Positions 16,554 through 26,232 of a stretch of 64,000 nucleotides of DNA are shown here, piece by piece. The notes under the pieces are model-generated. The model searched no databases and was not told the origin of the DNA. It was given only the letters and a program-made list of their open reading frames with translations. Origin of the DNA: Haloplanus sp. GDY1 (GTDB taxonomy: Archaea > Halobacteriota > Halobacteria > Halobacteriales > Haloferacaceae). The stretch covers positions 496,001-560,000 of the forward strand of contig NZ_CP098514.1 in the NCBI RefSeq assembly GCF_023703775.1, in the 5' to 3' direction. Position numbers and translations under genes: made by a program. Every line of letters begins with the position of its first letter. Position 1 is the stretch's first letter.

Positions 16554-17134
16554 CGTCCGGTGTCGTACTTGTACGTCGCGCTCTCCGGGTCGATGCCGAA
16601 GTCCTCGGCGTCGGCGTCGGGCGAGTCCTCCTCCTCCGCCCGGGGGGCGGCGTTCTTGAACGCCTCCCGCAACCGGGCGGGCATCTCGAACTCGTCGACC
16701 CGGAGGCTGGTCGCGACGGCGTCGGGTTGGATCGTCTCCCGCTTCGCCGCCAGCCGTTCGGCCATCTTCTCCGGCAGCGCGCTCGACTCGACGGCCTCGA
16801 AGCCGAACTGCGCCAGATAGCTCGGCTGATCCGTCACCGAGTACACCGTCTCGAAGCCGTCGGCCGCAGCCGTCTCGACCAGGCGCTCGACGACGTGCGC
16901 TCCCACCCCCTGCCCGCGCCACGCGCGCAGGACGCCGACGCCCGTGAGTTCACAGTAGTCGCCAGCGTCGGTCTTGTGGATGCGCACGCGGCCGAACCCC
17001 GCCCGCGCGTTGGAGTCCTCGTCGACCGCGATGACGTAGTCCCGGGACCGGAAGGCGACGTCGTCCAGGGCCATCTCCTCGATGTGGTCGAGCAACCAAG
17101 CCTCGTCTCGGTTCTTGGCATCCCGGACGTACAT
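16550..17134 (-). CDS. GNAT-family N-acetyltransferase
   Basis: A 194-residue protein. The GNAT core covers roughly residues 1-125: an N-terminal strand, then VGVLRAWRGQGVGAHVV (acetyl-CoA pyrophosphate loop with RGQGVG) and SYLAQFGFEAV near the core end. An extra C-terminal region of about 70 residues is acidic and has no recognised motif. The acceptor substrate is unknown. It is convergent with the small membrane protein and overlaps it by four bases. Confidence 0.72.
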   Translation of the reverse strand: MYVRDAKNRDEAWLLDHIEEMALDDVAFRSRDYVIAVDEDSNARAGFGRVRIHKTDAGDYCELTGVGVLRAWRGQGVGAHVVERLVETAAADGFETVYSVTDQPSYLAQFGFEAVESSALPEKMAERLAAKRETIQPDAVATSLRVDEFEMPARLREAFKNAAPRAEEEDSPDADAEDFGIDPESATYKYDTGR

Positions 17135-17234
17135 GCCCCGACGTAGTGAGCGGTGGGGTAAAAGGATTTGCCGGCCGCCGATCGATCGTGTTCAGCGAAC
17201 CACCCCGGGACCACCTCGAACGCCCCGGCGTCAC

Positions 17235-17253
17235 CGGAACGCGTCGCGTTCCG
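17235..17253. promoter_or_regulatory. 19-bp perfect palindrome (possible operator)
   Basis: CGGAACGCG and CGCGTTCCG are perfect inverted arms around a single T. The palindrome lies 77 nt upstream of the small ORF at 17330 and about 100 nt upstream of the acetyltransferase start at 17134, in the divergent gap. This symmetry suits a dimeric regulator, but GC-rich genomes give chance palindromes, so confidence is low. Confidence 0.3.
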
Positions 17254-17329
17254 ATCGATCTTGCCGAGGGGTTACCGTTTCGTGGGAATCGTCGATTACT
17301 CTTTGGTTCCGCGTGACGTACTCGTTCGC

Positions 17330-17479
17330 ATGCCCCACACGCTCGAAATCAGCGACGAACTCGGGGAACGCCTGGACGGCCTCCTCGAGGAGGACGAGAC
17401 CTACGAGGAGTTGATCGAGGAACTCGTCTCGGTGTACGAGACCGAGGGCGCGTTCCTGCAGGAAGGCTACTCGGAGTGA
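17330..17479 (+). CDS. Small acidic antitoxin-like protein (49 aa)
   Basis: Begins MPHTLEISDELGERLDGLL, a beta strand-helix start resembling ribbon-helix-helix or VapB-like antitoxins, followed by an acidic helical region (DETYEELIEELVSVYE). Haloarchaea encode many such proteins (DUF7557-like); this assignment is from memory. No PIN-type or other toxin gene follows: the next gene is on the opposite strand. It could therefore be an orphan regulator. The ATG is the first good start; an upstream in-frame GTG (17270s) is not supported. Confidence 0.55.
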   Translation: MPHTLEISDELGERLDGLLEEDETYEELIEELVSVYETEGAFLQEGYSE

Positions 17480-17519
17480 GCGCGCCGGCTACCCGTCCGC
17501 TCCCCTCGGCCCCACCGGC

Positions 17520-17948
17520 TCACCCCTCGTTCGGGTCGCTCCACCCGCCCGCGTCCGTCAACTCGAACAGCTTCCCCCAGTTCTCGTCGTCCTCGCTCTC
17601 CGGAAGCTGGTCGCGCAGTTGCCGGAAATCCGATTCGGGCACCAGGTCGCGAACGAGGTCGACGATGACCTGCGCGTGGTAGGCCGCGTCGGCCCGCTCC
17701 GCGTTCTCGACGTCCGCGACCCGCGCGACGAACTCCGACCAGTCGAATCGCTGCCCGTGTTCGTGGACGGCCCCGGTCATGTACCACTTGATCTCCATCG
17801 GGAGCGAGGCGGCGAGGTCCTCGGCGGCGCCGGCCGGAATCCGCTCGCCGAGCGCCATCAGCGTCGCTCTGATGGCCCGCACCGTCTCGCCGGTGCCGGG
17901 GAGTTCGAGTCGGTGCTGCACCGTCCCCGTGAACTCGTCGAATTTCAT
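17520..17948 (-). CDS. DUF2267 family protein
   Basis: A 142-residue protein with the DUF2267 pattern: an all-helical repeat of two similar halves. The first contains RAIRATLMALGERIP..EDLAASLP and the second VIVDLVRDLVPESDFRQLRDQLP. The family is widespread in bacteria and haloarchaea with no firm biochemical role. The start is at ATG 17948 (MKFDEFTGTVQ). The gene is convergent with the 49-residue ORF. The following 250-nt gap (17949-18198) shows nothing clear. Confidence 0.72.
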   Translation of the reverse strand: MKFDEFTGTVQHRLELPGTGETVRAIRATLMALGERIPAGAAEDLAASLPMEIKWYMTGAVHEHGQRFDWSEFVARVADVENAERADAAYHAQVIVDLVRDLVPESDFRQLRDQLPESEDDENWGKLFELTDAGGWSDPNEG

Positions 17949-18198
17949 ACAGTTGATACGTGTTCGGGGGGCGTAATCAATGGCGACGGCCGTTCTTACC
18001 GCGTGGGAACGATACGCACACCCGACGGCTCGTCGTCCCTCCCGGGTTTCGAGGAGCCAGCCGCACCGTCCCTCCCGGAACGCCTCGTCGGGGTGCGTTT
18101 TCGTCTTCCCGCGGGTCTACCGGCTCCTGTGAGACGATGCGCGCGACGTCCGTCGGCTGGACCCGTGACGGCCGAGCGCCGACCCGGACGTTCGCCGC

Positions 18199-19596
18199 TC
18201 AGTACGGCAGGAAGTAGAGTCCGAGCGCGAACACCGGGAACAGCGCCAGCATGACGATGATGGTGTATCCGAGGATGTCGCGAGCGCGGACCTGCGTCAG
18301 TCCCAGCAGCGGGATGGCCCAGAACGGCTGGAACATGTTGGTCCACATGTCGCCGACGCCGTAGGCGACGATGGCCTTCCCCGGCGGCACGCCGAGTTCG
18401 ACCGCCGCGCTCCCGACGACGCCGCCGATGATCCCCCACTCGCCGCCACCGCTCGGGACGAACAGGTTCATGAACCCGCCGAGCAGCCACGCGATCACCG
18501 GGAACGTCTCGGGCGTCGCCACCGCGAGCAGCCCCTCCGCGATCAGATCCGAGAGCCCGGAGTTGCTGATGATCCCCAGGATCCCCGCGTAGAAGGGGAA
18601 CTGCAGGATGATCCCCGCGGCGCCCTCGGTGGCGTCACGGATCGCCTCCATGTACGCCGCCGGCGTCTTGTGCAGGAACAGGCCGAGGGCGATGAACGTG
18701 AAGTTGAACACGTTGAGGTCGAGGGCCTCCCCGACGCCGCCGGCGTTGATGAAGTAGTTGACCACGTACACCATCATGCCGAGACCGAGGAGGTAGGCGA
18801 TGGCCCGGCTGTCGTTGATCCGGTCGGCCGGCGACCGGGAGACGTCCGTCGCCGTCGCGGTCCCCCCGTCGGTGACCGCGTCCTCCAGTTCGTCGCCCTT
18901 CAGCAGGCTCGGCGCGTACTCCTCGATGCCCGTCGCGTTCTCCTCGTCCGGCGCGAGGAAGGCGAGGACGGGAACGACGGTCACGAACACGAGGACCGCG
19001 ATGCCGAACGCGTAGATCGTGAACACGCTCTCGTTGAGCGGGACGACGCCGATGATGTCCTCGAAGGGGTGGCCCTCCGTCGCCGAGAGCAGTCCCGCGC
19101 TCGTCGACGGTCCGACGTGCCAGATGGTCTGGCTCGTGTACCCCGCCGCACAGAGGATCGGATAGTGGAACGTCTTCCCCCGCTCGTAGCCCGCGCGGGC
19201 CACGAAGATGGCGAAGATGGCGCCGACGATGAGGCCGATGCCCCAGTGGAAGTACCCGAAGATCAGCGAGACGGCCGCCACCAGCGCCGCCGCCTGCGTG
19301 TTGTCGTCGGGTATCGACGCCAGCCTGTCCAGGTAACTGCTGACGAAATCCGAGTCGGCGACGGCGTACCCCGTGACCAGGATCAACACCATCTGCATCG
19401 CGAAGGTCAGCAGGGTCCAGAAGCCGTCGTACCAGTTCTGGATGTTCTGATACGGCCCATCCGGCGTGAACGCGATGGCGGCGACGTACGCGATGAGCGT
19501 CAGGATCACCGCGAACAGGAACGGGCTGGGGATCCACTTCTCCGACCAGTCCGCCATCGTCCGTCCGAACGACTGCACTCGCTGTCGGGCTGACAT
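18199..19596 (-). CDS. atoE: Short-chain fatty acid transporter (AtoE family)
   Basis: A 465-residue polytopic membrane protein with about twelve hydrophobic segments. Sequence features match the AtoE/TIGR00366 family: an N-terminal WSEKWIPSPFLFAVILT segment, GYFHWGIGLIVGAIFA near residue 115, and a C-terminal FVPSGGGEWGIIG motif, which is highly characteristic. It probably imports short-chain fatty acids such as acetoacetate or butyrate. An acidic cytoplasmic loop (about residues 225-255) looks halophile-specific. It is transcribed toward the DUF2267 gene; no metabolic partner genes are adjacent. Confidence 0.82.
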   Translation of the reverse strand: MSARQRVQSFGRTMADWSEKWIPSPFLFAVILTLIAYVAAIAFTPDGPYQNIQNWYDGFWTLLTFAMQMVLILVTGYAVADSDFVSSYLDRLASIPDDNTQAAALVAAVSLIFGYFHWGIGLIVGAIFAIFVARAGYERGKTFHYPILCAAGYTSQTIWHVGPSTSAGLLSATEGHPFEDIIGVVPLNESVFTIYAFGIAVLVFVTVVPVLAFLAPDEENATGIEEYAPSLLKGDELEDAVTDGGTATATDVSRSPADRINDSRAIAYLLGLGMMVYVVNYFINAGGVGEALDLNVFNFTFIALGLFLHKTPAAYMEAIRDATEGAAGIILQFPFYAGILGIISNSGLSDLIAEGLLAVATPETFPVIAWLLGGFMNLFVPSGGGEWGIIGGVVGSAAVELGVPPGKAIVAYGVGDMWTNMFQPFWAIPLLGLTQVRARDILGYTIIVMLALFPVFALGLYFLPY

Positions 19597-19688
19597 AGGC
19601 GTTCACATGGCACATGATCGTCGGTGATAAACCTATGCTAGGCGGTGACAACCGCCGTCGTCGTGGGGCGTTTGCCCGGGCCGATACG

Positions 19689-20384
19689 CTACACCGCATC
19701 GAGGTCGATCCGCTCCGGCTCGGGCACCGTGCCCTCGCCGACCGCCACCTCGGCCGCCGCCTCGTCCCCGGGGAGCACGACCGTCCCGCCGGCCAGCAGC
19801 GGGGCGATCACGCCCGCGATCACCGCCCGCGGATCCGCGAGCGACGCCCGGAGTGCGACGGCCGTCCCCTCGCCGAGGCCGGCGCCGTCGACGACGCCCG
19901 CCGCCCGGGCGCACAGGTCGCGGTGGGTGAGCGTCGACGCCCCGTCGACCACCACCGGGTCGTCGGGCGACCGCTCGCCGGGCGGCAGCGACGGGTTCTC
20001 GCTCCAGACGACGCCCTCCCAGTGGGTCGCCGTCGCCGCCGACGGCGCGCCGCCGTACACCAGTACCTTCCGCTCGCCGTCGGTCAGAGCGGCTTCGCTG
20101 TCGACGGCCCCCATCACGACCCGCGCGTCGGCGTCGACGTCGAAGGTGACCCGCGCGCCGAGGAGCGACGCGCCGAACAGCGTCTCGACGATCTCCGGTT
20201 CCGGATCGGGCGCGAGGGCGACGCGGGAGCCCTCGTGGACACCGAGGTGGGCGAGCGCGTGGCCGGCCTTCCAACTGGTCGTACAGAAGTCGCGGTAGCT
20301 CACCTCGCGGCCGCGAGTCGTCACGTCGAGGGCGACCCGCTCGCTCCGGCGGTCGCGCCCGACCAGATCCCCGAGCACGCGCAT
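19689..20384 (-). CDS. AMP-ligase-like protein, truncated adenylation domain
   Basis: A 231-residue protein resembling the N-terminal part of acyl-CoA synthetases: REVSYRDFCTTSWKAGHALAHLGV corresponds to the opening strand-helix of AMP-binding enzymes, followed by a nucleotide-fold-like stretch, and late on ..VAGVIAPLLAGGTVVL. The phosphate-loop motif (SSGTTG type) and the C-terminal lid are absent, so it cannot be a normal ligase. It may be a haloarchaeal domain protein of its own or a remnant. It lies 32 nt downstream of dnaJ on the same strand, so co-transcription with the chaperone genes is likely. Confidence 0.55.
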   Translation of the reverse strand: MRVLGDLVGRDRRSERVALDVTTRGREVSYRDFCTTSWKAGHALAHLGVHEGSRVALAPDPEPEIVETLFGASLLGARVTFDVDADARVVMGAVDSEAALTDGERKVLVYGGAPSAATATHWEGVVWSENPSLPPGERSPDDPVVVDGASTLTHRDLCARAAGVVDGAGLGEGTAVALRASLADPRAVIAGVIAPLLAGGTVVLPGDEAAAEVAVGEGTVPEPERIDLDAV

Positions 20385-20416
20385 CCGTCAGGCGGGGTGA
20401 CTCGCGGCGGCCATGC

Positions 20417-21565
20417 TCAGAAGCTGCTCTTGATCCGCTCGAAGAAGCCCTCTTTCACGTCGACCTCCTCGCCGCCGGCCTCGGCGAACGCCTTGAGCGC
20501 CTCGCGTTGCTCCTCGTTCAGGTCGTCGGGCGTCACGACCTGCACCTGGACGTAGAGGTCGCCACGCCCCCGACGCCGGAGACGGGGCATCCCCTTGCCC
20601 TTCAGGCGGAACGTCTCGCCGCTCTGGGTGCCCGCCGGGACGTCCATCTCGACGGTGCCGTCGAGCGTCGGCACCTCGACGGTGTCGCCGAAGGTGGCCT
20701 GCGGGAAGGAGATGGGATGCTGGTGCCGCAGGTCGTCGCCGTCCCGCTCGAAGTCGGGGTGGTCGGCGACCGACACCTCGATCAGGAGGTCGCCGTTCGG
20801 CCCGCGGTTCTCGCCCGGGGCGCCCTCGCCCTCCATCCGGAGGGTCTGCCCGTCGCGGATGCCGGCCGGGATGTCGACCGAGAGCGTCGACTCCTCGCGG
20901 GTCTGTCCCTCGCCGCCGCAGGTCGAACACGTCTCGCTGTAGAGGGTGCCCTCGCCGCCACACCGGCGACAGGTCCCCGTCTGTTGCATCCGGCCGAACG
21001 GCGTCTGTTGCACCTGTGTCACCTGTCCGCTGCCGTCGCAGTTCGGACACGTCTCCGCGTCGGCGTCCGGCGGGTGGCCCTCGCCCTCGCAGTCCGGACA
21101 CCGCGTCGGGCGCGTGACCGTGAACTCGCGTTCGACGCCCTCGAAGGCCTCTTCGAGGTCGAGCCGAAGCGACGTTCGCAGGTCCTGTCCCTGTCGCGGT
21201 CGGTTGCCACCGCCGCCACGGCCGCCGCCGAAGAACTGCTCGAAGATATCCTCGAAGCCGCCGGCACCGCCACCGCCGCCGAAGGGATTGCCGCGCCCCC
21301 CGCCGGCGCCGCCACCGCCGTCGAACCCGCCACGCTTCTCGGCCTGTTCGAAGCGCTCGTGGCCCATCCGGTCGTACGCCTGCCGTTTTTCCTCGTCCGT
21401 GAGCACCTCCTTTGCCTTCTTGGCCTTCTTGAACTTCTCCTCGGCGTTCGGATCGTCGCTCACGTCCGGATGGTACTCGGAGGCCTTCTTTCGGTACGCC
21501 TGTTTGATCTCGTCTTCGGAGGCGTCCCGGGAGACGCCGAGCACGTCGTAGAAGTCCTCTGTCAT
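20417..21565 (-). CDS. dnaJ: Chaperone protein DnaJ
   Basis: Full-length (382 aa) type I DnaJ, the co-chaperone that stimulates DnaK ATPase and delivers substrates. Order: J domain (residues 1-70) with HPD in YHPDVSDD; a Gly-rich linker with GGGGGAGG-type runs (about 80-125); the zinc-binding domain with four CxxCxGxG repeats (CPDCEGEG, CPNCDGSG, CRRCGGEG, CSTCGGEG, about 155-225); then the C-terminal beta-rich substrate domain. It lies 51 nt downstream of dnaK on the same strand. Confidence 0.97.
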   Translation of the reverse strand: MTEDFYDVLGVSRDASEDEIKQAYRKKASEYHPDVSDDPNAEEKFKKAKKAKEVLTDEEKRQAYDRMGHERFEQAEKRGGFDGGGGAGGGRGNPFGGGGGAGGFEDIFEQFFGGGRGGGGNRPRQGQDLRTSLRLDLEEAFEGVEREFTVTRPTRCPDCEGEGHPPDADAETCPNCDGSGQVTQVQQTPFGRMQQTGTCRRCGGEGTLYSETCSTCGGEGQTREESTLSVDIPAGIRDGQTLRMEGEGAPGENRGPNGDLLIEVSVADHPDFERDGDDLRHQHPISFPQATFGDTVEVPTLDGTVEMDVPAGTQSGETFRLKGKGMPRLRRRGRGDLYVQVQVVTPDDLNEEQREALKAFAEAGGEEVDVKEGFFERIKSSF

Positions 21566-21616
21566 CAGTTACGTTCTCGTACCGTTCCTACCTATTTCAA
21601 AAACGCGGCTCGGGAA

Positions 21617-23539
21617 CTACGCGTCGTCCTCGCCCTCGTCCTCTTTCTCCTCGAAGTCGGCGTCGACGTACTCGTCGCCGTCGCCCGGATCGGCACCTGC
21701 ACCGGGGCCGGCACCGCCCATGCCGCCCATACCGCCCATGCCGCCGGGACCGGCGCCCGCGCCTGCACCGCCCGCGCCGGCCTGGGCTTGCTGGGCCTGC
21801 TCTTGGTACATCTGCTTGCCGATCTCTTGGAGCTCCTCCGACAGTGCCTCGGTCGCGTCAGTCAGTTCCTCGGCCGACGCGTCCTCGTCGTCGAGGGTCT
21901 CCTCGACCTCCGCGACGGCCTCCTCGACGGACTCGCGGGTGTCGTCGTCGATGTTCTCCTCGTTCTCCTCGAGCAGCGTCTCGGCGCGCTGGATCGCGCT
22001 CTCGGCGTCGTTGCGGGCCTCGATCCGCTCGCGGCGCTGCTGGTCCTCCTCGGCGTGTTCCTCGGCTTCCTCCTGCATCCGCTCGATCTCCTCGTCGGAG
22101 AGGCCGACGCCGCCCTCGATGGTGATCGACTCGGCGTTGCCCGAGCCCTGATCCTCGGCCTCGACGTTGACGATGCCGTTCTCGTCGATGTTGAACGAGA
22201 CCTCGATCTGCGGGGTGCCCGCGGGCGCCGGCGGGATGCCGGTCAGCTGGAACTCGCCGAGCAGTTCGTTCTCCTCGGCGATCTCGCGCTCACCCTGGAA
22301 GACCCGCACCTGCACCATCGTCTGGTTGTCCGCCGCGGTCGTGAAGATCTTCGACTCCTCGGTCGGGATCGTGGTGTTCTTCTCGATCAGGCGCTCGAAC
22401 AGGCCGCCCTTGACCTCGATCCCGAGCGACAGGGGCGTCACGTCCAGCAGGACGATGTCGTCGACCTCGCCGCCGAGGACGCCGCCCTGGATCGCGGCGC
22501 CCAGCGCGACCGCCTCGTCGGGGTTGACGTTCTTCTTCGGCTCCTGGCCGACGAGTTCCTCGACTTTCTCCTGGACCTGCGGCATCCGCGTCGACCCGCC
22601 GACGAGGATCACCTCGTCGATGTCCCCTTTCGAGTAGCCGGCGTCCTCGAGTGCCTGCTCGGTGGGTTCGACCGTCCGCTCCAGCAGGTCGCTCGTCAGC
22701 GACTCGAACTTCGCGCGGGTGAGCGACGTTTCGAGGTGGACCGGCCCGTCGTCCGTCGCGGTGATGAACGGCAGGTTGATGTCGGCCTCCTTGCGCGAGG
22801 AGAGTTCCACCTTGGCCTCCTCGGCGGCGTCCTTCAGCCGCTGGAGCGCCTGGCGGTCCTCGCGGAGGTCGATCCCGTGCTCGTTCTCGAACTCCTCGGC
22901 GAGGTGGTCGATGATCGCCTGGTCCCAGTCGTCGCCGCCGAGGTCGTTGTCCCCGTTCGTGGCGACCACTTCGTAGACGCCGCCGCCGAGGTCCAGCACC
23001 GAGACGTCGAACGTGCCGCCGCCCAGGTCGAACACGAGGACGGTCTGGTCGGACTCGTCGTCGAGGCCGTAGGCCATCGACGCCGCCGTCGGCTCGTTGA
23101 CGATGCGCTCGACGTCGAAGCCGGCGATCTCGCCGGCGTCCTTCGTCGCCTGTCGCTGCCGGTCGTTGAAGTACGCCGGCACCGTGATGACGGCCTTCTC
23201 GACCTCGTCCCCGAGGTACTCCTCCGCGTCCCGCTTGATCTTCTGGAGGATCATCGCCGAGATCTGTTCCGGCGTGTAGTCCTCGCCGTCGATCTCGACG
23301 CTGTAGTCCTCCTCGCCCATGTGGCGCTTGATCGACTGGATCGTCCGCTCGGGGTTCTGGACGGCCTGGTTCTTCGCCGGCTTCCCGACGAGCCGTTCGT
23401 CGTCGGTGAAGGCGACGACGGAGGGCGTCGTCCGGTCGCCCTCGCCGTTTACGATGATCTCCGGATCGCCTCCCTCCATGACCGCGAACGCGCTGTTCGT
23501 GGTCCCGAGGTCGATACCCAGAATCTTGTTGCTCGCCAT
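21617..23539 (-). CDS. dnaK: Chaperone protein DnaK (Hsp70)
   Basis: A 640-residue Hsp70 chaperone. The ATPase domain opens [15 protein letters not shown] and contains [14 protein letters not shown] and [12 protein letters not shown]; the substrate-binding domain begins around residue 370 ([14 protein letters not shown]). The C-terminus has a helical lid, a Gly/Ala/Met-rich stretch ([11 protein letters not shown]) and an acidic tail rather than EEVD. It works with GrpE (upstream, same strand) and DnaJ (downstream). A TATA-like box close to the start suggests dnaK has its own promoter in the 159-nt gap after grpE. Confidence 0.98.
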   Translation of the reverse strand: MASNKILGIDLGTTNSAFAVMEGGDPEIIVNGEGDRTTPSVVAFTDDERLVGKPAKNQAVQNPERTIQSIKRHMGEEDYSVEIDGEDYTPEQISAMILQKIKRDAEEYLGDEVEKAVITVPAYFNDRQRQATKDAGEIAGFDVERIVNEPTAASMAYGLDDESDQTVLVFDLGGGTFDVSVLDLGGGVYEVVATNGDNDLGGDDWDQAIIDHLAEEFENEHGIDLREDRQALQRLKDAAEEAKVELSSRKEADINLPFITATDDGPVHLETSLTRAKFESLTSDLLERTVEPTEQALEDAGYSKGDIDEVILVGGSTRMPQVQEKVEELVGQEPKKNVNPDEAVALGAAIQGGVLGGEVDDIVLLDVTPLSLGIEVKGGLFERLIEKNTTIPTEESKIFTTAADNQTMVQVRVFQGEREIAEENELLGEFQLTGIPPAPAGTPQIEVSFNIDENGIVNVEAEDQGSGNAESITIEGGVGLSDEEIERMQEEAEEHAEEDQQRRERIEARNDAESAIQRAETLLEENEENIDDDTRESVEEAVAEVEETLDDEDASAEELTDATEALSEELQEIGKQMYQEQAQQAQAGAGGAGAGAGPGGMGGMGGMGGAGPGAGADPGDGDEYVDADFEEKEDEGEDDA

Positions 23540-23567
23540 CTTGTCCGTGATTACCGGTTTAGGTCGG

Positions 23568-23574
23568 TTAAAGG
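23568..23574 (-). promoter_or_regulatory. TATA-like box upstream of dnaK
   Basis: CCTTTAA on the minus strand lies 29-35 nt upstream of the dnaK ATG at 23539. A second AT-rich element, TACATAAA at 23661-23668 (minus), lies further upstream and might serve as an alternative promoter. Heat-shock control cannot be read from sequence. Confidence 0.45.
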
Positions 23575-23698
23575 TTACTAGACGGGCCGAGATTGCGCTC
23601 CAGCCCGGGTCGACACCGTCCCCCGATTTCGCGTTCGCTCGTCATCCGTTACCAACACCATTTATGTAGAACTGCAATTCAGCACTCCGGCGCCCGCG

Positions 23699-24334
23699 CT
23701 ACGCCGACCCGTCGCTGACCGTCACCTGCGCCTCCTGGATGACCGACCCCGCCATCTCGTAGCCGGGACGGTAGACGTCGACGACCGTCCCCTCGGGGTG
23801 GTCGCTCTCGACGCGCATCATCACCTCGTGGCGCGTCGGATCCACCTCGTCGCCCGGTTTCGGTTCGATGGCCGAGACGTTCTCCGATTCGAGGACGCGG
23901 TCGAGCGACGCCAGCGTGGACTCGACGCCGTCGCGGATGTCGACGTCGTCGTCCTGTTCGAGGGCCCGAACCAGGTCGTCCCGCACCGGCACCAGCCGGG
24001 CCACGAAGTCCTCGGTGGCGCGCTCCTTGAGCTCCTCTTTCTGTCGCTCGGTCCGCTTCTTGTAGTTCTGGAAGTCGGCCTGCTTGCGCTTCAGTCGCGA
24101 CTCCAGGTCGTCGGCGCGGGCGCGTTCCTCCTCGAGTTCCGCCTCGAGGTCCTCGATGCGCTCCTCGAGGTTCGCGACGGCCGCACCGAGGTCGGCGTCG
24201 TACTCGCCGACGCGCTCGGCCAGGTCGGCGGCCGTCTCGCGCTCGTCGGGATCGGTTTCGCCGACCGTGTCGGCCGCCTCCTCCTCGGGCGCGGCGCCGT
24301 CCGTCGTCGTGCCGTCGGCCGCATCCTCGTGCAT
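23699..24334 (-). CDS. grpE: Nucleotide exchange factor GrpE
   Basis: A 211-residue GrpE that releases ADP from DnaK. An acidic, low-complexity N-terminus (about 45 residues) is followed by a long coiled coil (about 45-115; EERIEDLEAELEEERARADD), then the conserved region FQNYKKRTERQKEELKERA and a C-terminal beta-wing ending with VYRPGYEMAGSVIQEAQVTVS, characteristic of GrpE. First gene of the grpE-dnaK-dnaJ set in transcription order. The start at 24334 (MHEDAADG) precedes the acidic region; shorter starts are not supported. Confidence 0.96.
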   Translation of the reverse strand: MHEDAADGTTTDGAAPEEEAADTVGETDPDERETAADLAERVGEYDADLGAAVANLEERIEDLEAELEEERARADDLESRLKRKQADFQNYKKRTERQKEELKERATEDFVARLVPVRDDLVRALEQDDDVDIRDGVESTLASLDRVLESENVSAIEPKPGDEVDPTRHEVMMRVESDHPEGTVVDVYRPGYEMAGSVIQEAQVTVSDGSA

Positions 24335-24379
24335 GGTCGAAGGAAACGCCTCGGGTCGCTTAAGACTTGCAGAACGCGC

Positions 24380-25123
24380 TCACTGATACATCCCGAGCGG
24401 CCGCGCCTGCGAACTGGTCTCCTCGGCCTCCTGCATCTGCCGCGCGAGTCGGCGCTTGGCCCGCCTGATCTCCTCGGCGTGGTCCCGCAGGTCGTCGACC
24501 GGCATCTCGACCCCGAGCAGCGGCGCGATGCCCTCCTCGATCAGGCGTGCGGCGGCCTCCGGGTCCGGGAACTGCGGCGTCGACTCCACGATCAGCCCCA
24601 CCGCCGTCCGGCCGGTCCGCACCGCGTGACTCAACAGGGCGCCCGTCGGCCCCGAGACGACGCCCGACTCCTCCGGCGCCTCGATACCCACCGCGGCCAG
24701 CCGTTCGCTCCCCTCGCCGATCCCGACGCCGTACAGCGCCGGCGTCTCCTCCTCGTCGCGCTCCCGACCGATCCCGCTCAGGTAGACGGGCGTCACCTCG
24801 CCGTCCGTGTACCACTCGGACAGACAGGTGGCGAACTCCTGGGCCGCCGCCGGCGAGACTGGCACGTCGCTCCGGAGGGCGAGCAGGTCCCGCTCCCGAT
24901 CGGCGTACAGGCGAACCGGGGTCGTCAGCTCCCGGTCGCCCCCCTCGTAGGTCGCCACCGGCGGCAGGCCGTCGCAGTGGACGTTGGCGTAGTGGACCAT
25001 GCCGAACGTCTCCGCGAGGTGGTCGGTCGCGAGTTTCCCCACGAGGCCGACGCCCGGCAACCCCTCGATCAGCGTCGGCGCGTCGAGCGATACGTCGTCG
25101 CGGAGGACCTCGATGCCGCTCAT
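24380..25123 (-). CDS. PAC2 family protein (proteasome assembly chaperone-like)
   Basis: A 247-residue member of the PAC2/DUF75 family. Near the N-terminus, [21 protein letters not shown] carries the glycine-rich motif of the family; a second conserved stretch is [11 protein letters not shown] with [15 protein letters not shown]. The C-terminus is charged and helical. The eukaryotic relative assists proteasome alpha-ring assembly; the archaeal role is not firmly known to me. The ATG at 25123 (MSGIEVLRD) is chosen over an upstream in-frame ATG because the extra 25 residues are Arg-rich and non-conserved in style. It is 45 nt upstream of grpE in the same direction. Confidence 0.8.
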   Translation of the reverse strand: MSGIEVLRDDVSLDAPTLIEGLPGVGLVGKLATDHLAETFGMVHYANVHCDGLPPVATYEGGDRELTTPVRLYADRERDLLALRSDVPVSPAAAQEFATCLSEWYTDGEVTPVYLSGIGRERDEEETPALYGVGIGEGSERLAAVGIEAPEESGVVSGPTGALLSHAVRTGRTAVGLIVESTPQFPDPEAAARLIEEGIAPLLGVEMPVDDLRDHAEEIRRAKRRLARQMQEAEETSSQARPLGMYQ

Positions 25124-25224
25124 GTCCGTCCCTTCGGGACGGCGTCGTAAGTATCGTGCGTCGGGTCGCCGGGGTGATCGCCGCGCCCCCAAAGGCACAA
25201 ATCCACCCGCGCGCTACTGCGCGC

Positions 25225-26232
25225 ATGGTCACGTTTCTCGCCGGCGGGACGGGCACCCCCAAACTCCTGGACGGCGTGGCTGCCGCCTTCGACCCCGAGG
25301 CGGTCACGGTGGTCGCCAACACCGGCGACGACGTGGAACTCGGCGGGCTGTTGGTCTGTCCCGACCTCGACACCGTCCTCTTCCGAGGCGGTGGGGTGAT
25401 CGACCGCGACCGGTGGTGGGGCATCGACGGCGACACGACCGCGACCCACGAGGAACTCGGCCGACTCGCCGCGGCCGCCGGACTGGCCGACGGCGACGGC
25501 GATCCCGCGCCCCGATACCTCCCCCCCGACCGCCAGACCGCCGGCCGCCGCCTCGCCCGCTGGCGCCGGTTCTCCGGCGTCGCGGAGTTCATGGAGATCG
25601 GCGACCGCGACCGGGCCGTCCACGTCACCCGCACCAGCCTGCTGGACGAGGGGCTGACCCTGACCGAGGTGACGCGTCGCCTCGCCGACGCCTTCGACCT
25701 CACCGCCGACCTCCTGCCCATGAGCGACGATCCCGTGGCGACCATCGTCCACACCGAGGCGGGCGCGATGCACTTCCAGGAGTACTGGGTCGCCCGCCGC
25801 GCCGATCCGGCCGTCGAGGACGTGGAGTTCCGCGGGGCGAGCCGTGCGTCCCCGACCCCGGCCGTCCGCGACGCCCTCGACGACGCGGTGGTGATCGGCC
25901 CCTCGAACCCGGTCACGAGCGTCGGCCCGATCCGGGCGCTCCCCGGCGTCGACGACGCCCTCGATTCGACGCCGGTCGTCGCCGTCTCGCCGTTCGTCGA
26001 GGACGAGGTCTTCTCCGGGCCGGCCGCCGACCTCATGCGCGGGATCGGGCGGGAGCCGTCGACCGCCGGCGTCGCCGACGCCTACCCCTTCGCCGACGCG
26101 TTCGTCCTCGACGCCGCCGACGACACCGACCTCGACCGCCCGGTCGTGCGGACCGACACTCGGATCGACGGCCCCGACGACGCGGAACGCGTCGTCCGCG
26201 CGGTCGCCGACGCCCTCGCGGAGGTGGCCTGA
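25225..26232 (+). CDS. cofD: 2-phospho-L-lactate transferase (CofD), F420 biosynthesis
   Basis: CofD joins the activated phospholactate or phosphoenolpyruvate moiety to the deazaflavin Fo, making F420-0. The 335-residue protein opens [15 protein letters not shown], the family signature, followed by [14 protein letters not shown] and later [11 protein letters not shown] and [14 protein letters not shown]. The start ATG at 25225 fits conservation exactly. Its stop overlaps the start of the next gene (TGATG), so it begins a four-gene translationally coupled set. F420 use is expected in haloarchaea. Confidence 0.95.
   Translation: MVTFLAGGTGTPKLLDGVAAAFDPEAVTVVANTGDDVELGGLLVCPDLDTVLFRGGGVIDRDRWWGIDGDTTATHEELGRLAAAAGLADGDGDPAPRYLPPDRQTAGRRLARWRRFSGVAEFMEIGDRDRAVHVTRTSLLDEGLTLTEVTRRLADAFDLTADLLPMSDDPVATIVHTEAGAMHFQEYWVARRADPAVEDVEFRGASRASPTPAVRDALDDAVVIGPSNPVTSVGPIRALPGVDDALDSTPVVAVSPFVEDEVFSGPAADLMRGIGREPSTAGVADAYPFADAFVLDAADDTDLDRPVVRTDTRIDGPDDAERVVRAVADALAEVA

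Noticed and set aside
17330-17948. 49-aa gene and DUF2267 gene as a toxin-antitoxin pair
   Set aside because: They are on opposite strands and DUF2267 is not a known toxin family.
20507-23581. About 1000-codon plus-strand open frame opposite dnaJ/dnaK
   Set aside because: It spans two well-defined minus-strand genes and has no recognisable domain, so it is a shadow frame.
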